A stretch of 64,000 nt of DNA from Sulfurimonas gotlandica GD1 (GTDB taxonomy: Bacteria; Campylobacterota; Campylobacteria; Campylobacterales; Sulfurimonadaceae). The translations under genes and the position numbers were made by a program. The notes under the pieces are model-generated. The model was not told where the DNA came from, did not search any database, and worked only from the letters and a program-made list of their open reading frames with translations. Where the stretch lies: NCBI RefSeq assembly GCF_000242915.1, contig NZ_AFRZ01000001.1, forward strand, positions 1-64,000, read 5' to 3'. Below are positions 27,254 to 36,784 of this stretch, in pieces. The stretch's first letter is position 1. Every line of letters starts with the position of its first letter.

Positions 27254-28950
27254 TATATCTTCTCTAGGGGTTCAGAAAAATAGAAACCTTGGAATTCATC
27301 TATATCCATAGTTTGAAGTAGCTTAAAAACTGCATCACAATGAACAAACTCTGCTACTGTTTTAATCCCTAACGAATGGGCAAAATCATTAATAGTTTTA
27401 GTAATGAGAAAAGAATTATTATCTATATGAATATTTTTTACTAAGGAACCATCTATTTTTATATAGTCAGGTTTAAACTTTAAGAGATATGCAAAATTAG
27501 AATAACCGCTGCCAAAGTCATCAATCGCAATTTTACAACCCAGCTGTTTAACATTATCTATAAAATCTATGACTTTTCTATAGTCTGTAATACTCTCACT
27601 CTCTAAAATCTCAAAAGTGATTAGATACGATATATCCCTTTTACTTAATTCATCTTCAATAAACTTTATAATTTCAAGATTTACAACATCTTCAATTGAT
27701 AGATTTATATTTATAGATATTCTCTTTTCTTGGGCTTGTTCAAAAGCTTTTTGAATCACTATTTTGGTTAGCTGAGGGTAGAACTTAACCTTTTTGGCTA
27801 TATCTAAAAAAAGCATAGGAGGATAGATGATTCCATCATCTTCTATACGCATTAATGCCTCATACTTAACTATCTTTTCGTTTGAGTTAACTACCGGCTG
27901 ATAGTAGACGATGACTTTATTTAATTTAATAGCCTTCTCAATTATTTTAGTCCATTTAACATCATTCTTATATTCAGCATCCATACTGTATTCATCACTA
28001 TATATCAAATATTGGAGCCTATCTGTCTTAGCTTTTTTAAGGGCCATATCTGCACTCTCTAAAGTATTTACTTTCTCGTGAGAGACACCTATTGTCACAT
28101 TGACTCTAATTACAATATCATAATCAACAATATTTAGAGGTTCAGAATTTATTACATTTAATATTGACTTAACAGTTTCTTCACACTTACGTTTATCTAA
28201 TTCTGCTTCTTTCATCAAAGCAAATTGATCAGCACCTATTCTATAAAGATCACAATCTAGATGCTTAACAAAGTTTTTAAGTATCTTTGAGACTGCATCT
28301 AAAACTAAGTTTCCTATATGTTCACCATATAAATCATTAATGCTCTTAAACGAATCAATATCAATAATTAAAAGAATTGGTCGATCCACTTTTTTAAGAT
28401 CTCTTAAAAGAGATTTTCTATTTTTAAGAGAGGTTAATCTGTCTGTGTGAAGTTGATAGTACAGTTTTTCATTTTGTAAGCGAAGCTCTTTAGTCTTCTC
28501 TTCTATCTTTTTTTCTAAATCTTCGTTTATTTCTTGAAGTGAGTTTTTAAGTTTGTCGTTTTCTATTTTTATAGATGCTTTTTCTATAGCTTTTAAAAGA
28601 AGTTCTACATCTATTGGTTTTATAATGTATCCAGTAACAGATTGTTCTATGGTCTTTTTAAGATATTCACTGTCACTAAAAGCAGTTGAGTAAATAACTG
28701 GAACTTCTGAATCAATCTCTCTAATCTCATCAATCATATCGATACCGCTAAGATTTGGCATCAAAATATCAGTTACAATTAAATCAATTTTATCACGATG
28801 TTCTATATAATATTTAAGACCTTCTTCTCCGTTATTGGCTGTAAAGATCTCTTTTACGAAAGGAGCTAAATTTTGACACACTTCTTCTTGCAAAGTCAAC
28901 TCATCTTCAACATAAAGTAGTGATATTGTTTTTAGAAGTTCAAAATTCAT
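27253..28950 (-). CDS. Response regulator with degenerate GGDEF and an EAL phosphodiesterase
   Basis: A 565-residue protein: receiver (Asp61 in VTDILMPN, Lys in IIKPI), a coiled-coil linker, a GGDEF-like domain (about 170-310) and an EAL domain (about 325-565). The cyclase signature is degraded to IGADQF, so synthesis of c-di-GMP is unlikely. The EAL domain keeps YEALMR, the INLS asparagine, FEILES, the DDFGSGYSN acidic pair and YIKIDG, so it should hydrolyse c-di-GMP. The gene overlaps the sensor kinase by one base, pointing to phosphorylation-controlled phosphodiesterase activity. Confidence 0.88.
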   Translation of the reverse strand: MNFELLKTISLLYVEDELTLQEEVCQNLAPFVKEIFTANNGEEGLKYYIEHRDKIDLIVTDILMPNLSGIDMIDEIREIDSEVPVIYSTAFSDSEYLKKTIEQSVTGYIIKPIDVELLLKAIEKASIKIENDKLKNSLQEINEDLEKKIEEKTKELRLQNEKLYYQLHTDRLTSLKNRKSLLRDLKKVDRPILLIIDIDSFKSINDLYGEHIGNLVLDAVSKILKNFVKHLDCDLYRIGADQFALMKEAELDKRKCEETVKSILNVINSEPLNIVDYDIVIRVNVTIGVSHEKVNTLESADMALKKAKTDRLQYLIYSDEYSMDAEYKNDVKWTKIIEKAIKLNKVIVYYQPVVNSNEKIVKYEALMRIEDDGIIYPPMLFLDIAKKVKFYPQLTKIVIQKAFEQAQEKRISININLSIEDVVNLEIIKFIEDELSKRDISYLITFEILESESITDYRKVIDFIDNVKQLGCKIAIDDFGSGYSNFAYLLKFKPDYIKIDGSLVKNIHIDNNSFLITKTINDFAHSLGIKTVAEFVHCDAVFKLLQTMDIDEFQGFYFSEPLEKI

Positions 28951-29041
28951 AATTATGTATGTTACTTGATTTAAACTGAAGTTATATTGAATATAGATAT
29001 TTTAAAGACATTATGAAGAATTAATGATAGATTAATATTTT

Positions 29042-29065
29042 ACATAAGGGGTAAATCCCCTATGT
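29042..29065 (-). terminator. Hairpin terminator after efp
   Basis: acata/tatgt and gggg/cccc arms with one bulged A close a taaat loop. This is a GC-rich stem in otherwise AT-rich DNA, 18 bases past the efp stop. On the minus strand it is followed by AAAATATT rather than a clean T-run, so efficiency is uncertain. Confidence 0.6.
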
Positions 29066-29082
29066 GATGTAGATTAAAAAAG

Positions 29083-29649
29083 TTATTTTACTTTTTCTAA
29101 GTATTCACCTTCAACAGTATTTACTCTGATTAAGTCACCCTGAAGAACATGGTAAGGTACTTGAACAACAGCACCAGTTTCAAGTGTAGCAGGTTTTTTA
29201 CTTCCACTTGAAGTATCACCTTTGAAATTTGGGGGAGTTTCAGTAATTATAAACTCCATAACTTCTGGGGCAGCAACACTGATTGCATTACCTTTATAGA
29301 AAATAATATCAACATTGATTCCATCTTTGAACCATTTTGAAGCATCATCACATTGATCATATGATAGACCGAGTTGGTCGTAAGTGTCATTGTCCATAAA
29401 CTGGAACATTTCACCATCATCATAAAGATATTGCATTGTTTTAAAATCAATAATTGGAACTTCAAACTTATCACCAGCATGAACAGTTTTATCAACTACT
29501 TTACCATTTAAAAAACTTTTTATTTTCATACGAACAAATGCTGCACCCTTACCTGGTTTAACATGTTGGAACTCTACCACTTTATATGGTACTTCTCCAA
29601 CAATCATACGAACACCTTTTTTAATATCACTCATTCCGACAGTTGCCAT
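29083..29649 (-). CDS. efp: Elongation factor P
   Basis: About 188 residues, the normal EF-P length. It relieves ribosome stalling at polyproline stretches. The N-terminal domain has [19 protein letters not shown], where the loop lysine that is modified in some bacteria sits. Domains II and III follow ([15 protein letters not shown], ending [13 protein letters not shown]). ATG 29649 ([12 protein letters not shown]) is preferred over 29655 because of the AAGGAGAG seven bases upstream. Monocistronic, divergent from tgt. Confidence 0.95.
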   Translation of the reverse strand: MATVGMSDIKKGVRMIVGEVPYKVVEFQHVKPGKGAAFVRMKIKSFLNGKVVDKTVHAGDKFEVPIIDFKTMQYLYDDGEMFQFMDNDTYDQLGLSYDQCDDASKWFKDGINVDIIFYKGNAISVAAPEVMEFIITETPPNFKGDTSSGSKKPATLETGAVVQVPYHVLQGDLIRVNTVEGEYLEKVK

Positions 29650-29707
29650 TAACACTCTCCTTAATTTTATTGTAATTATTTTATTTTAATTTTGATTGGT
29701 TGAATTC

Positions 29708-29736
29708 TACTATAAAGGTTCTTAGAATGCTATAAT
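29708..29736. promoter_or_regulatory. Divergent promoter region of efp and tgt
   Basis: A consensus TATAAT at 29731-29736 on the plus strand lies 33 bases before the tgt ATG. A TATAGT on the minus strand (29712-29717) is placed for efp. No good -35 boxes are seen, which is normal for sigma-70 promoters in Campylobacterota. Confidence 0.45.
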
Positions 29737-29765
29737 GTCACTAAAATTATTAACGGATTTATTAA

Positions 29766-30890
<1,125 letters not shown>

Positions 30891-30978
30891 TAAGTTTAGT
30901 TACATTACTCACTACTAACTCACAACTATCAGATAGAATACCGTATTAAATAATATTATAATTAGGGAAAACAAAATA

Positions 30979-32436
30979 ATGGGAAACGAAAGACTTTTTA
31001 AAGTAGGAAAGAACTTAGTTAAATTTGCCTGGGTAATTGAGGTTATAGCTGTACTAATCGGCTTCTTAATCTCTATTATTGTTTCTTATTCTGTATTTAA
31101 TGAAATCAATAGATTTGGTAAAGTATTTACATTTGGTGACTACTCGGCAATACTTGTAGCCGGTCTTCCATTTTTACTTGTTGCAGTAGTTGAAGCTACT
31201 AAAATACCTATAGCAACAGCGATGATGTATGCAAAACATAGATCATGGAAAATTATGCTGTTTTTTGGAGTGATTTTACTTTCTCTTATCACATTTGAGA
31301 CCATGATTAACGGTTTTGAGCGTAACTTCGCTAATCTTACATTTGCAATAGATGAGAGAAAGAGTGAATCACTTTTACTACAACAGAGTATTGATAATAT
31401 TGAAGAGCAAAAACGAAAAATTGATACTATAAAAATTGAAAAAGTTGAAACTTCTTATGCAAATAGAGTGGCTCGAGCAAATGAAAACTTCAACCAACAA
31501 GTACAACGTCAAAACGAATATATAAATAAACAGCTAAATGGTATGGATGACACTTATAAAGCTAAAATAGACAAAGAATTAAATGAACTCTACTCTAAAG
31601 AGAGCAATATATATGAGTCATGGGATAAAGAGCGTGAGAGTATGCAAAAACGTTTGAGAAATCTACTTAACCAAAATGTATCAGGTGCTAACAAAGACAA
31701 AGAAAAATTATCAAATGAAGTAGATTCACTTAAAATAGAGATGAAGAAAAAAATGGCAGACTCTACATTCTTGACAAGAGGTGCTGTTGAGAGAAAATAT
31801 AGACAGCTTATCTCTGAGAAAGAGAAACGTCTCTACGCTGTCTCAGATTACGCTACAGGTACAAAAGCACTGGACCAGCAGACTGGTACAGAAAAACAGT
31901 TACAAGAGCAGTTATCGGTAGTAGGAATTACTTATCAAAAACGTATAGATGCTATTCATTCACGTATTGACTACTTAAACAATCAGCTTAAAAAGCAACA
32001 AAATTCAAATGATTTCATACAAACAAAATACCGTAAAGAGTTAGAAAACTTTACACATGATGCTGCAAAAAACAAAGATGATCTTATAAGAAGAGCAACT
32101 AATGAAAAACAAAGTCTTTATAATAAATATTCAAATATTCAAACAAAAATGAAAACTCATGATGAAAAAATATTTGACTTAAAAAAAGAGCAGACTACTA
32201 TACATTATGAGATGAACAGACTTGTTAATCAAAACCAAGTTTATCGCGTGGCTTCATATATAAGTTCTAAAGAAAATGGGATGGATGTGCCACGTGATAT
32301 AGTTGGTTGGGTAGCACTTATCTGGTTTGCTTCACTTGCATTTATTAGTTCTGTAACAGGGGTGTTTTTAGCAATAGCCGGTATCTATATTCAGAAGTGC
32401 TATGATCCAGAGTTAAATGAGAAGACTGTAGTTTAG
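30979..32436 (+). CDS. Membrane protein with a long coiled coil, unknown function
   Basis: A 485-residue protein. Three hydrophobic helices lie at about 18-44, 57-76 and 88-108. A charged coiled coil runs from about 115 to 430 (IDERKSESLLLQQSID, YRQLISEKEKRLYAVSDY), and a final helix pair sits near 440-475 (GWVALIWFASLAFIS, GVFLAIAGIYI). Both ends are membrane-embedded, so the coiled coil forms a tethered loop. No family recognised. TATAAT at 30957-30962 lies only 16 bases before the ATG, giving a very short leader. Its terminator overlaps its own stop codon. Confidence 0.6.
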   Translation: MGNERLFKVGKNLVKFAWVIEVIAVLIGFLISIIVSYSVFNEINRFGKVFTFGDYSAILVAGLPFLLVAVVEATKIPIATAMMYAKHRSWKIMLFFGVILLSLITFETMINGFERNFANLTFAIDERKSESLLLQQSIDNIEEQKRKIDTIKIEKVETSYANRVARANENFNQQVQRQNEYINKQLNGMDDTYKAKIDKELNELYSKESNIYESWDKERESMQKRLRNLLNQNVSGANKDKEKLSNEVDSLKIEMKKKMADSTFLTRGAVERKYRQLISEKEKRLYAVSDYATGTKALDQQTGTEKQLQEQLSVVGITYQKRIDAIHSRIDYLNNQLKKQQNSNDFIQTKYRKELENFTHDAAKNKDDLIRRATNEKQSLYNKYSNIQTKMKTHDEKIFDLKKEQTTIHYEMNRLVNQNQVYRVASYISSKENGMDVPRDIVGWVALIWFASLAFISSVTGVFLAIAGIYIQKCYDPELNEKTVV

Positions 32437-32442
32437 TCTTCT
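32420..32442 (+). terminator. Terminator overlapping the end of the coiled-coil gene
   Basis: Perfect 8-bp stem agaagact (32420-32427) and agtcttct (32435-32442) with a 7-base loop, followed by ttattttc. It contains the last codons and the stop (32434-32436) of the upstream gene, and also abuts the convergent receiver gene. Confidence 0.65.
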
Positions 32443-32823
32443 TTATTTTCTGCGCTTTAGTATCTCTGGCAGTACAAAGTGTCTAAAATGTGCATTATTT
32501 ATTGGCTTTTTCAAAAAACGCTGTACACCAACTTTTTTCATATTCATATAGCTTTCAGGACTCTCATCACCGCTTATAGCGAAAAAAGAGCTTAGTACAC
32601 TTGGTTGTATTTCAAATACCAATTTAGCAAACTCGTATCCATCCATCTTAGGCATATTGATATCTGTAAAAACTATATCTGCGCTATTTTCTTTTATAAA
32701 TTCTATAGCATCATGACCACTCTCAAATGAGAATATTTCATCATCTTCTACACCAAAATCTTCTAAAAAAGATTCAATTATCATTCTGACCGTCAAAGAG
32801 TCGTCTAATATTACAATTTTCAT
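32443..32823 (-). CDS. Single-domain response regulator (CheY-like)
   Basis: A 126-residue receiver with no output domain. It has acidic residues in ILDDS, phospho-acceptor Asp54 in FTDINMPKMDG, the Ser/Thr position in FFAISGDE and a lysine in FLKKPINN. The C-terminal RHFVLPEILKRRK is basic. Such stand-alone receivers act by binding partners such as flagellar switches or kinases; no partner is adjacent. Downstream of the pyrC-like gene in the same direction is excluded, since it lies after that gene's stop by 56 bases and could be a separate unit. Confidence 0.85.
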   Translation of the reverse strand: MKIVILDDSLTVRMIIESFLEDFGVEDDEIFSFESGHDAIEFIKENSADIVFTDINMPKMDGYEFAKLVFEIQPSVLSSFFAISGDESPESYMNMKKVGVQRFLKKPINNAHFRHFVLPEILKRRK

Positions 32824-32878
32824 AAAATAATTATAGCCTATTTGTCTTCCAAAAAAATTGATTTAGCTCATTCTTTGG

Positions 32879-34072
32879 TTAAAATATATTAATTACCTCT
32901 CCACTTAACTTTTCACCATTATAAAGTGATTGTTCATTCTCAACTTCTCTTATAACTTCAGTAGCAAAAAGAAAAGCATTGGCAGGAGTTCCTACTTTTA
33001 TTTCTCCAGCATCTAGACCTATACTTTTTGCAGGATTTTGTGATGTAAGCTTCACTAATTCTGACATTGTTAAAAGACCAGTTTTAACAAGCTTGGTGTA
33101 GTAAAGAGGCATAGCATCACAGAGTGCTTCACATCCATAGTCAGCATCATAGAATGCGACCTCTTTGTTTAGTGGTGAACTAGGTTGATGAAGTGTTGTA
33201 AGAACATCTATCTCTTTGTTTTTAAGAGCAGCTCTTAGCAGTTTTACATCCGATGCAGATGCTAAAGGCGGGTCAAGTTTTGCTGTAGTGTTAAAACCTT
33301 CACAAGCTTCATCTGAATTAGTAAGATGATGGATAGAGACTTCGCATCTAACATCAACACCATCTTCTTTTGCTTTAGTTATAAGAGAGATTGAGCGAGG
33401 AGATGCTATAGATTTAAAAAGTATCTTGATGTTAAAGTGTCTAGCAATTTCTATCATACGAGAGACATGTAAGACTTCACTAAGGTCAGGTATACCTGCG
33501 AGTCCTAGTTTTGAACTCACATCACCATCTAACATAACTCCACTCTTAATAAGAGAGTTGTCTTCTGCCTTACAAAAAAGTGTGACTTTATACATCTGTG
33601 CATACTCTGCAATTTTTATTGCTACATCATTTTTAGCAATCGTACTCATATATGGAGCTACTGCTCCCCTCTTTAGAAGTATCGCTATATTACTCAGTGT
33701 ACTATCTTCTTTTAAAGAGTTTAACATCAAGTCTATTTTTGCACCTTCAAGATTATGTAATCCATTTTGAGCAAATTCTAAGACTACTTCATTATCTATA
33801 GCAGGATTACTATCAGCATTTAAAACAACATGCCCTACTCCGCCAAGATATGCTTCTTTAGAAATGGCTTTAATATTTTTTGAGTTTAATGTTGAGTCAT
33901 GAAGCCTTACGTTTGTATCGACTAAGAGAGGTAAAAAGTATGCACCTTTTGCATCTGTTATTTCACTGCCTTCTAAATCAGAGCCTAACTCTGTAATAAT
34001 TCCATCTTCTATGCGTATATCAGACTTATACTCACCATTAACATCACATACCACTGCATTTGATATTATCAT
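32879..34072 (-). CDS. Dihydroorotase-like protein lacking catalytic residues (PyrX type)
   Basis: A 397-residue amidohydrolase-fold protein with the layout of class I dihydroorotase. It has the N-terminal beta-sandwich (MIISNAVVCDVNGEYKSDIRI), barrel, and C-terminal LTSQNPAKSIGLDAGEIKVG. The metal-binding DxHxH is replaced by DTNVRLHD, and later ligand positions read FCKAED, LFKSIASPR and VLTTLHQPS. So it should not bind the two zinc ions or hydrolyse dihydroorotate. Known inactive homologues (PyrC-prime) stabilise aspartate carbamoyltransferase. No pyrB is adjacent, and the gene follows the Crp-family regulator by 12 bases as the last gene of the NosL operon. Confidence 0.8.
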   Translation of the reverse strand: MIISNAVVCDVNGEYKSDIRIEDGIITELGSDLEGSEITDAKGAYFLPLLVDTNVRLHDSTLNSKNIKAISKEAYLGGVGHVVLNADSNPAIDNEVVLEFAQNGLHNLEGAKIDLMLNSLKEDSTLSNIAILLKRGAVAPYMSTIAKNDVAIKIAEYAQMYKVTLFCKAEDNSLIKSGVMLDGDVSSKLGLAGIPDLSEVLHVSRMIEIARHFNIKILFKSIASPRSISLITKAKEDGVDVRCEVSIHHLTNSDEACEGFNTTAKLDPPLASASDVKLLRAALKNKEIDVLTTLHQPSSPLNKEVAFYDADYGCEALCDAMPLYYTKLVKTGLLTMSELVKLTSQNPAKSIGLDAGEIKVGTPANAFLFATEVIREVENEQSLYNGEKLSGEVINIF

Positions 34073-34084
34073 TTAAAACTACCC

Positions 34085-34717
34085 TTATTCGAAATATTGT
34101 ACTAACGCTTCTTTGTCTATTCTTTTAGACTTAATATCTATAATATCGTGGTCCTTAAAGAATTTCAGTATTCTTGAGAGAGTCTCTGGAGATACACTTA
34201 AAATCTCTGCTATTATAATATTTTTAGTAGTAAAAAAATCATCAGTATGATTGTAGATATACTTAGCTACTCTCTCTTTAGAATCTAAAACCAAGTTTGT
34301 AGAGATTATAACTTCAAGATTTTTAATCTTTTTAATCAAAGATGTTTGAATAATAAATGATAACTCTGGATTTGAGTATATAATCTCTTTTAAACTACTG
34401 AAGTCTATTTTTAGTATTTCGACATCTGTATATGCTTTAGCTGTCGCAGGATAAGGTATTTGCTCAAAGTTAGCTACCTCACCTATAAGTTCATTTTCGT
34501 GAAAATATTTTAAAACTATCTCTTTATGATTTGATGAAGTCTTATATAGTTTAATGATTCCGTGAACTAAAAGATATAGATATTTAGAGTCATCTCCTTC
34601 ATAAAAAACTATGTTGTCTTTTGAAATAGTATGCTCAGTAGTTAACTTTTCTATTCTTTGGATTGTATCATCATCCAAATCTTTAAACATATCTATGTTT
34701 TTTAGCTTTAATTTCAT
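34085..34717 (-). CDS. Crp/Fnr-family transcription regulator
   Basis: A 210-residue regulator: cyclic-nucleotide-binding fold (about 5-120) and a winged helix-turn-helix (about 145-205, IAEILSVSPETLSRILKFF). It contains no cysteine at all, so it cannot hold the iron-sulfur cluster of Fnr. The effector could be a nucleotide, haem or a redox-inert ligand. Its ATG overlaps the stop of the NosL-like gene (ATGA), placing it in the NosL-ABC operon, whose expression it may control. Regulators of this type often respond to nitric oxide in Campylobacterota; that role here is inference. Confidence 0.85.
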   Translation of the reverse strand: MKLKLKNIDMFKDLDDDTIQRIEKLTTEHTISKDNIVFYEGDDSKYLYLLVHGIIKLYKTSSNHKEIVLKYFHENELIGEVANFEQIPYPATAKAYTDVEILKIDFSSLKEIIYSNPELSFIIQTSLIKKIKNLEVIISTNLVLDSKERVAKYIYNHTDDFFTTKNIIIAEILSVSPETLSRILKFFKDHDIIDIKSKRIDKEALVQYFE

Positions 34718-35163
34718 TGACCTATCTTTACTACTCTTTTAATAACTTCATCATAAGAGATGATTTCTTCATCTTTTTTGATACTGTTTTTTGATTTATG
34801 AGCAGAAAACCCATATGCCATTGGTGTAATATTATTTGTGTCATAAAACGCAGCCCTTGCATCTATGAACTCTCCAGATTCTAAATCTGTGACCCATACT
34901 ATAGCTTTGTTCTTCCACTCTATTTTCTCTTCTTCAAACCAAAGAGCCATACAACCAATATCATCGAACATATATGTCTTAGATGTATCTGGGTTTCTTA
35001 CTTGTACAGTGTTTTTTCTATCACTTACAACCATAACACATCTACTACACATATCTCTATCCCAGTGGACTTCTGCCACACCAGTTTCAGCTTTTTTCTC
35101 ACAAGCTAAAAACACTACTCCAATCACAAGAAGTAATAAAACTTTTAGGTACTTAACAATCAA
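34714..35163 (-). CDS. NosL-like lipoprotein
   Basis: About 149 residues. A signal peptide with lipobox (VGVVFLAC, Cys near residue 20) places it as a lipoprotein. The NosL core has MCSRCVMVV, a probable metal site, and FDDIGCMALWF, then FIDARAAFY and the typical GFSAHKS ending. NosL binds Cu(I) and helps assemble the nitrous oxide reductase centre. The frame extends to TTG 35169, but TTG 35163 has GGAG seven bases upstream and overlaps the upstream stop as TTGA. It sits in a tight operon with the Cys-pair membrane protein and the Crp-type regulator. Confidence 0.85.
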   Translation of the reverse strand: MIVKYLKVLLLLVIGVVFLACEKKAETGVAEVHWDRDMCSRCVMVVSDRKNTVQVRNPDTSKTYMFDDIGCMALWFEEEKIEWKNKAIVWVTDLESGEFIDARAAFYDTNNITPMAYGFSAHKSKNSIKKDEEIISYDEVIKRVVKIGQ

Positions 35164-36119
35164 AGCCAAACTCCATTTTTTATAAAATATATCATTACAA
35201 ATGAACTCAGTAATATAACATAAAGAGTGTTAAATATGACAGATTTCTTGTAGCTTTTGTCTCTATCTTCTTTGCTGGATTCTATAAATCCGACAACAAG
35301 ACCATAGAAAGTTCCCAAAAATAGGAGAGTATAGATGAGATAACCTACAAAATAGTAATCACTTTGTAAATAACAAAAAGGACAATGATGAGAAGGAAGT
35401 TCATAGATATAAGTTCCAAAAAAGACAATCAGAGTCACTAAAGATATTATTGTAAAAAAAGCATTGCTTATTGCAAATAGATACCTGTTTTTTATAAAAT
35501 AAAAAAAGATTATAAGTAAAAATATTCCATAAAAAAGGCTCAAAAGAAAAGTAGTATCAAGAGCAAATATGCTAGAAATCGCAGAAGTTGAAGAGCTAGA
35601 ATATAGAGTTCCGCAACAACTCACCATTTTATCTATCTCTATAGAGCCAAACATAATTCCCTCTATAATCAATTCTGCCATAAAAAGGAAAAATGCCAAG
35701 ATAAAAATGCCAAATTTTTGTTTTACAAATGGTTGGTTTTCATGTTTCATATCTTCATTATGAAGTACAATCCAGTAAGCAAATATATACAAGTTAATGA
35801 TTTTTAAAACAAAAAGAGCCGTGCCGGTATCTGTAGCATCAACTACTCCAGCTCCACACATAGCTCCTGTTAGAACGTTAGATATTTTATCCAGAGTAAA
35901 TACAAAAAACAAAAATAGAGGAACTTTAATGATAAATATATATTTGATGATAGTAGCACCGAGATAGCTTAATTTTTCAAGCTTGTACTGCTTCTTGCTA
36001 ACTGAGTTTAAATCCCATCCAAAATAGATTTTCACACTCAAAATAAATGCGATGATGCCAAAAAATGCGAAGAGTGCATTTAGTATAAATATGGCTAAGA
36101 CTTCTGGTGTGAGAATCAA
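35160..36119 (-). CDS. Multi-pass membrane protein with cysteine pairs
   Basis: A 319-residue protein of about eight membrane helices. Notable are cysteine motifs exposed between helices: MVSCCGTLYSS (about residue 165), HHCPFCYLQSDYY (about 250) and AMCGAG. The HHCPFC motif could bind copper or carry out disulfide exchange, in the manner of vitamin K epoxide reductase-like proteins. No family is assigned with confidence. It starts at TTG overlapping the ATPase stop (TTGA) and ends overlapping the NosL-like gene, so it is part of the same metal-handling operon. Confidence 0.65.
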   Translation of the reverse strand: MILTPEVLAIFILNALFAFFGIIAFILSVKIYFGWDLNSVSKKQYKLEKLSYLGATIIKYIFIIKVPLFLFFVFTLDKISNVLTGAMCGAGVVDATDTGTALFVLKIINLYIFAYWIVLHNEDMKHENQPFVKQKFGIFILAFFLFMAELIIEGIMFGSIEIDKMVSCCGTLYSSSSTSAISSIFALDTTFLLSLFYGIFLLIIFFYFIKNRYLFAISNAFFTIISLVTLIVFFGTYIYELPSHHCPFCYLQSDYYFVGYLIYTLLFLGTFYGLVVGFIESSKEDRDKSYKKSVIFNTLYVILLSSFVMIYFIKNGVWL

Positions 36120-36784
36120 ACTAAGACACCATTATGCATCTCTATCTCTCTATCTACAAAATCAAGACCAAAAAATAGTGGATCATGAGTTGCGACTACG
36201 ATAGTTTTACCTAGAGCCTTTAGCTCACGAAGAATCTCTATAAAGTGAAGTGAAAGTTTCTCATCCAGATTTGCTGTTGGCTCATCGGCTATTATAATCT
36301 TAGGATTATTAACATTTGCTCTGGCAATCGCAACACGCTGTTGTTCTCCACCGGATAAGTTTTTAATGAAAGCGTCTTCTTTATGCTCTATTTTAAACAT
36401 ATCCATTACACGTTGAAGTTTTTCATTTGCCTCATCAGCATCTGGATTTAGTGGGACTAAAGGAAGCAGAATATTCTCTTTAACACTAAGAGTAGTTATG
36501 AGGTTATACTTTTGAAAGATAAAACCTATGTTGTCACGTCTATACTCAGATGCAAAGTTATCAGGAAGTTTTGAGATATGTTTAGCATCTACGATAACCT
36601 CACCGCTTGTAGGTTTAGAAAGTGCTGCAATAAGAGAGAGAATACTACTCTTTCCACTACCACTAGCACCCTTTAACACGATAAGTTCACCCTCTTCTAC
36701 CTTAAGGTTTATATCTTTGAGTGCAGTGACGACATTATTTTTATTTATCTCGTATGTTTTTGTTATATTTATTAACTCTATCAT
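36116..36784 (-). CDS. ABC transporter ATPase (LolD/MacB type)
   Basis: A 222-residue ATPase. The Walker A is GASGSGKSSIL, Q-loop FIFQKYN, signature LSGGEQQRVAIARA, Walker B IIIADEPTANLD and H-loop ATHDP. This is the MacB/LolD subfamily, which pairs with FtsX-like permeases. The matching permease is at 38577-39773, but two unrelated genes (RhuM and its partner) lie between them. The ATG directly follows the RhuM stop (TAAATG) with no clear ribosome binding site of its own, consistent with a displaced start region. Confidence 0.92.
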   Translation of the reverse strand: MIELINITKTYEINKNNVVTALKDINLKVEEGELIVLKGASGSGKSSILSLIAALSKPTSGEVIVDAKHISKLPDNFASEYRRDNIGFIFQKYNLITTLSVKENILLPLVPLNPDADEANEKLQRVMDMFKIEHKEDAFIKNLSGGEQQRVAIARANVNNPKIIIADEPTANLDEKLSLHFIEILRELKALGKTIVVATHDPLFFGLDFVDREIEMHNGVLV

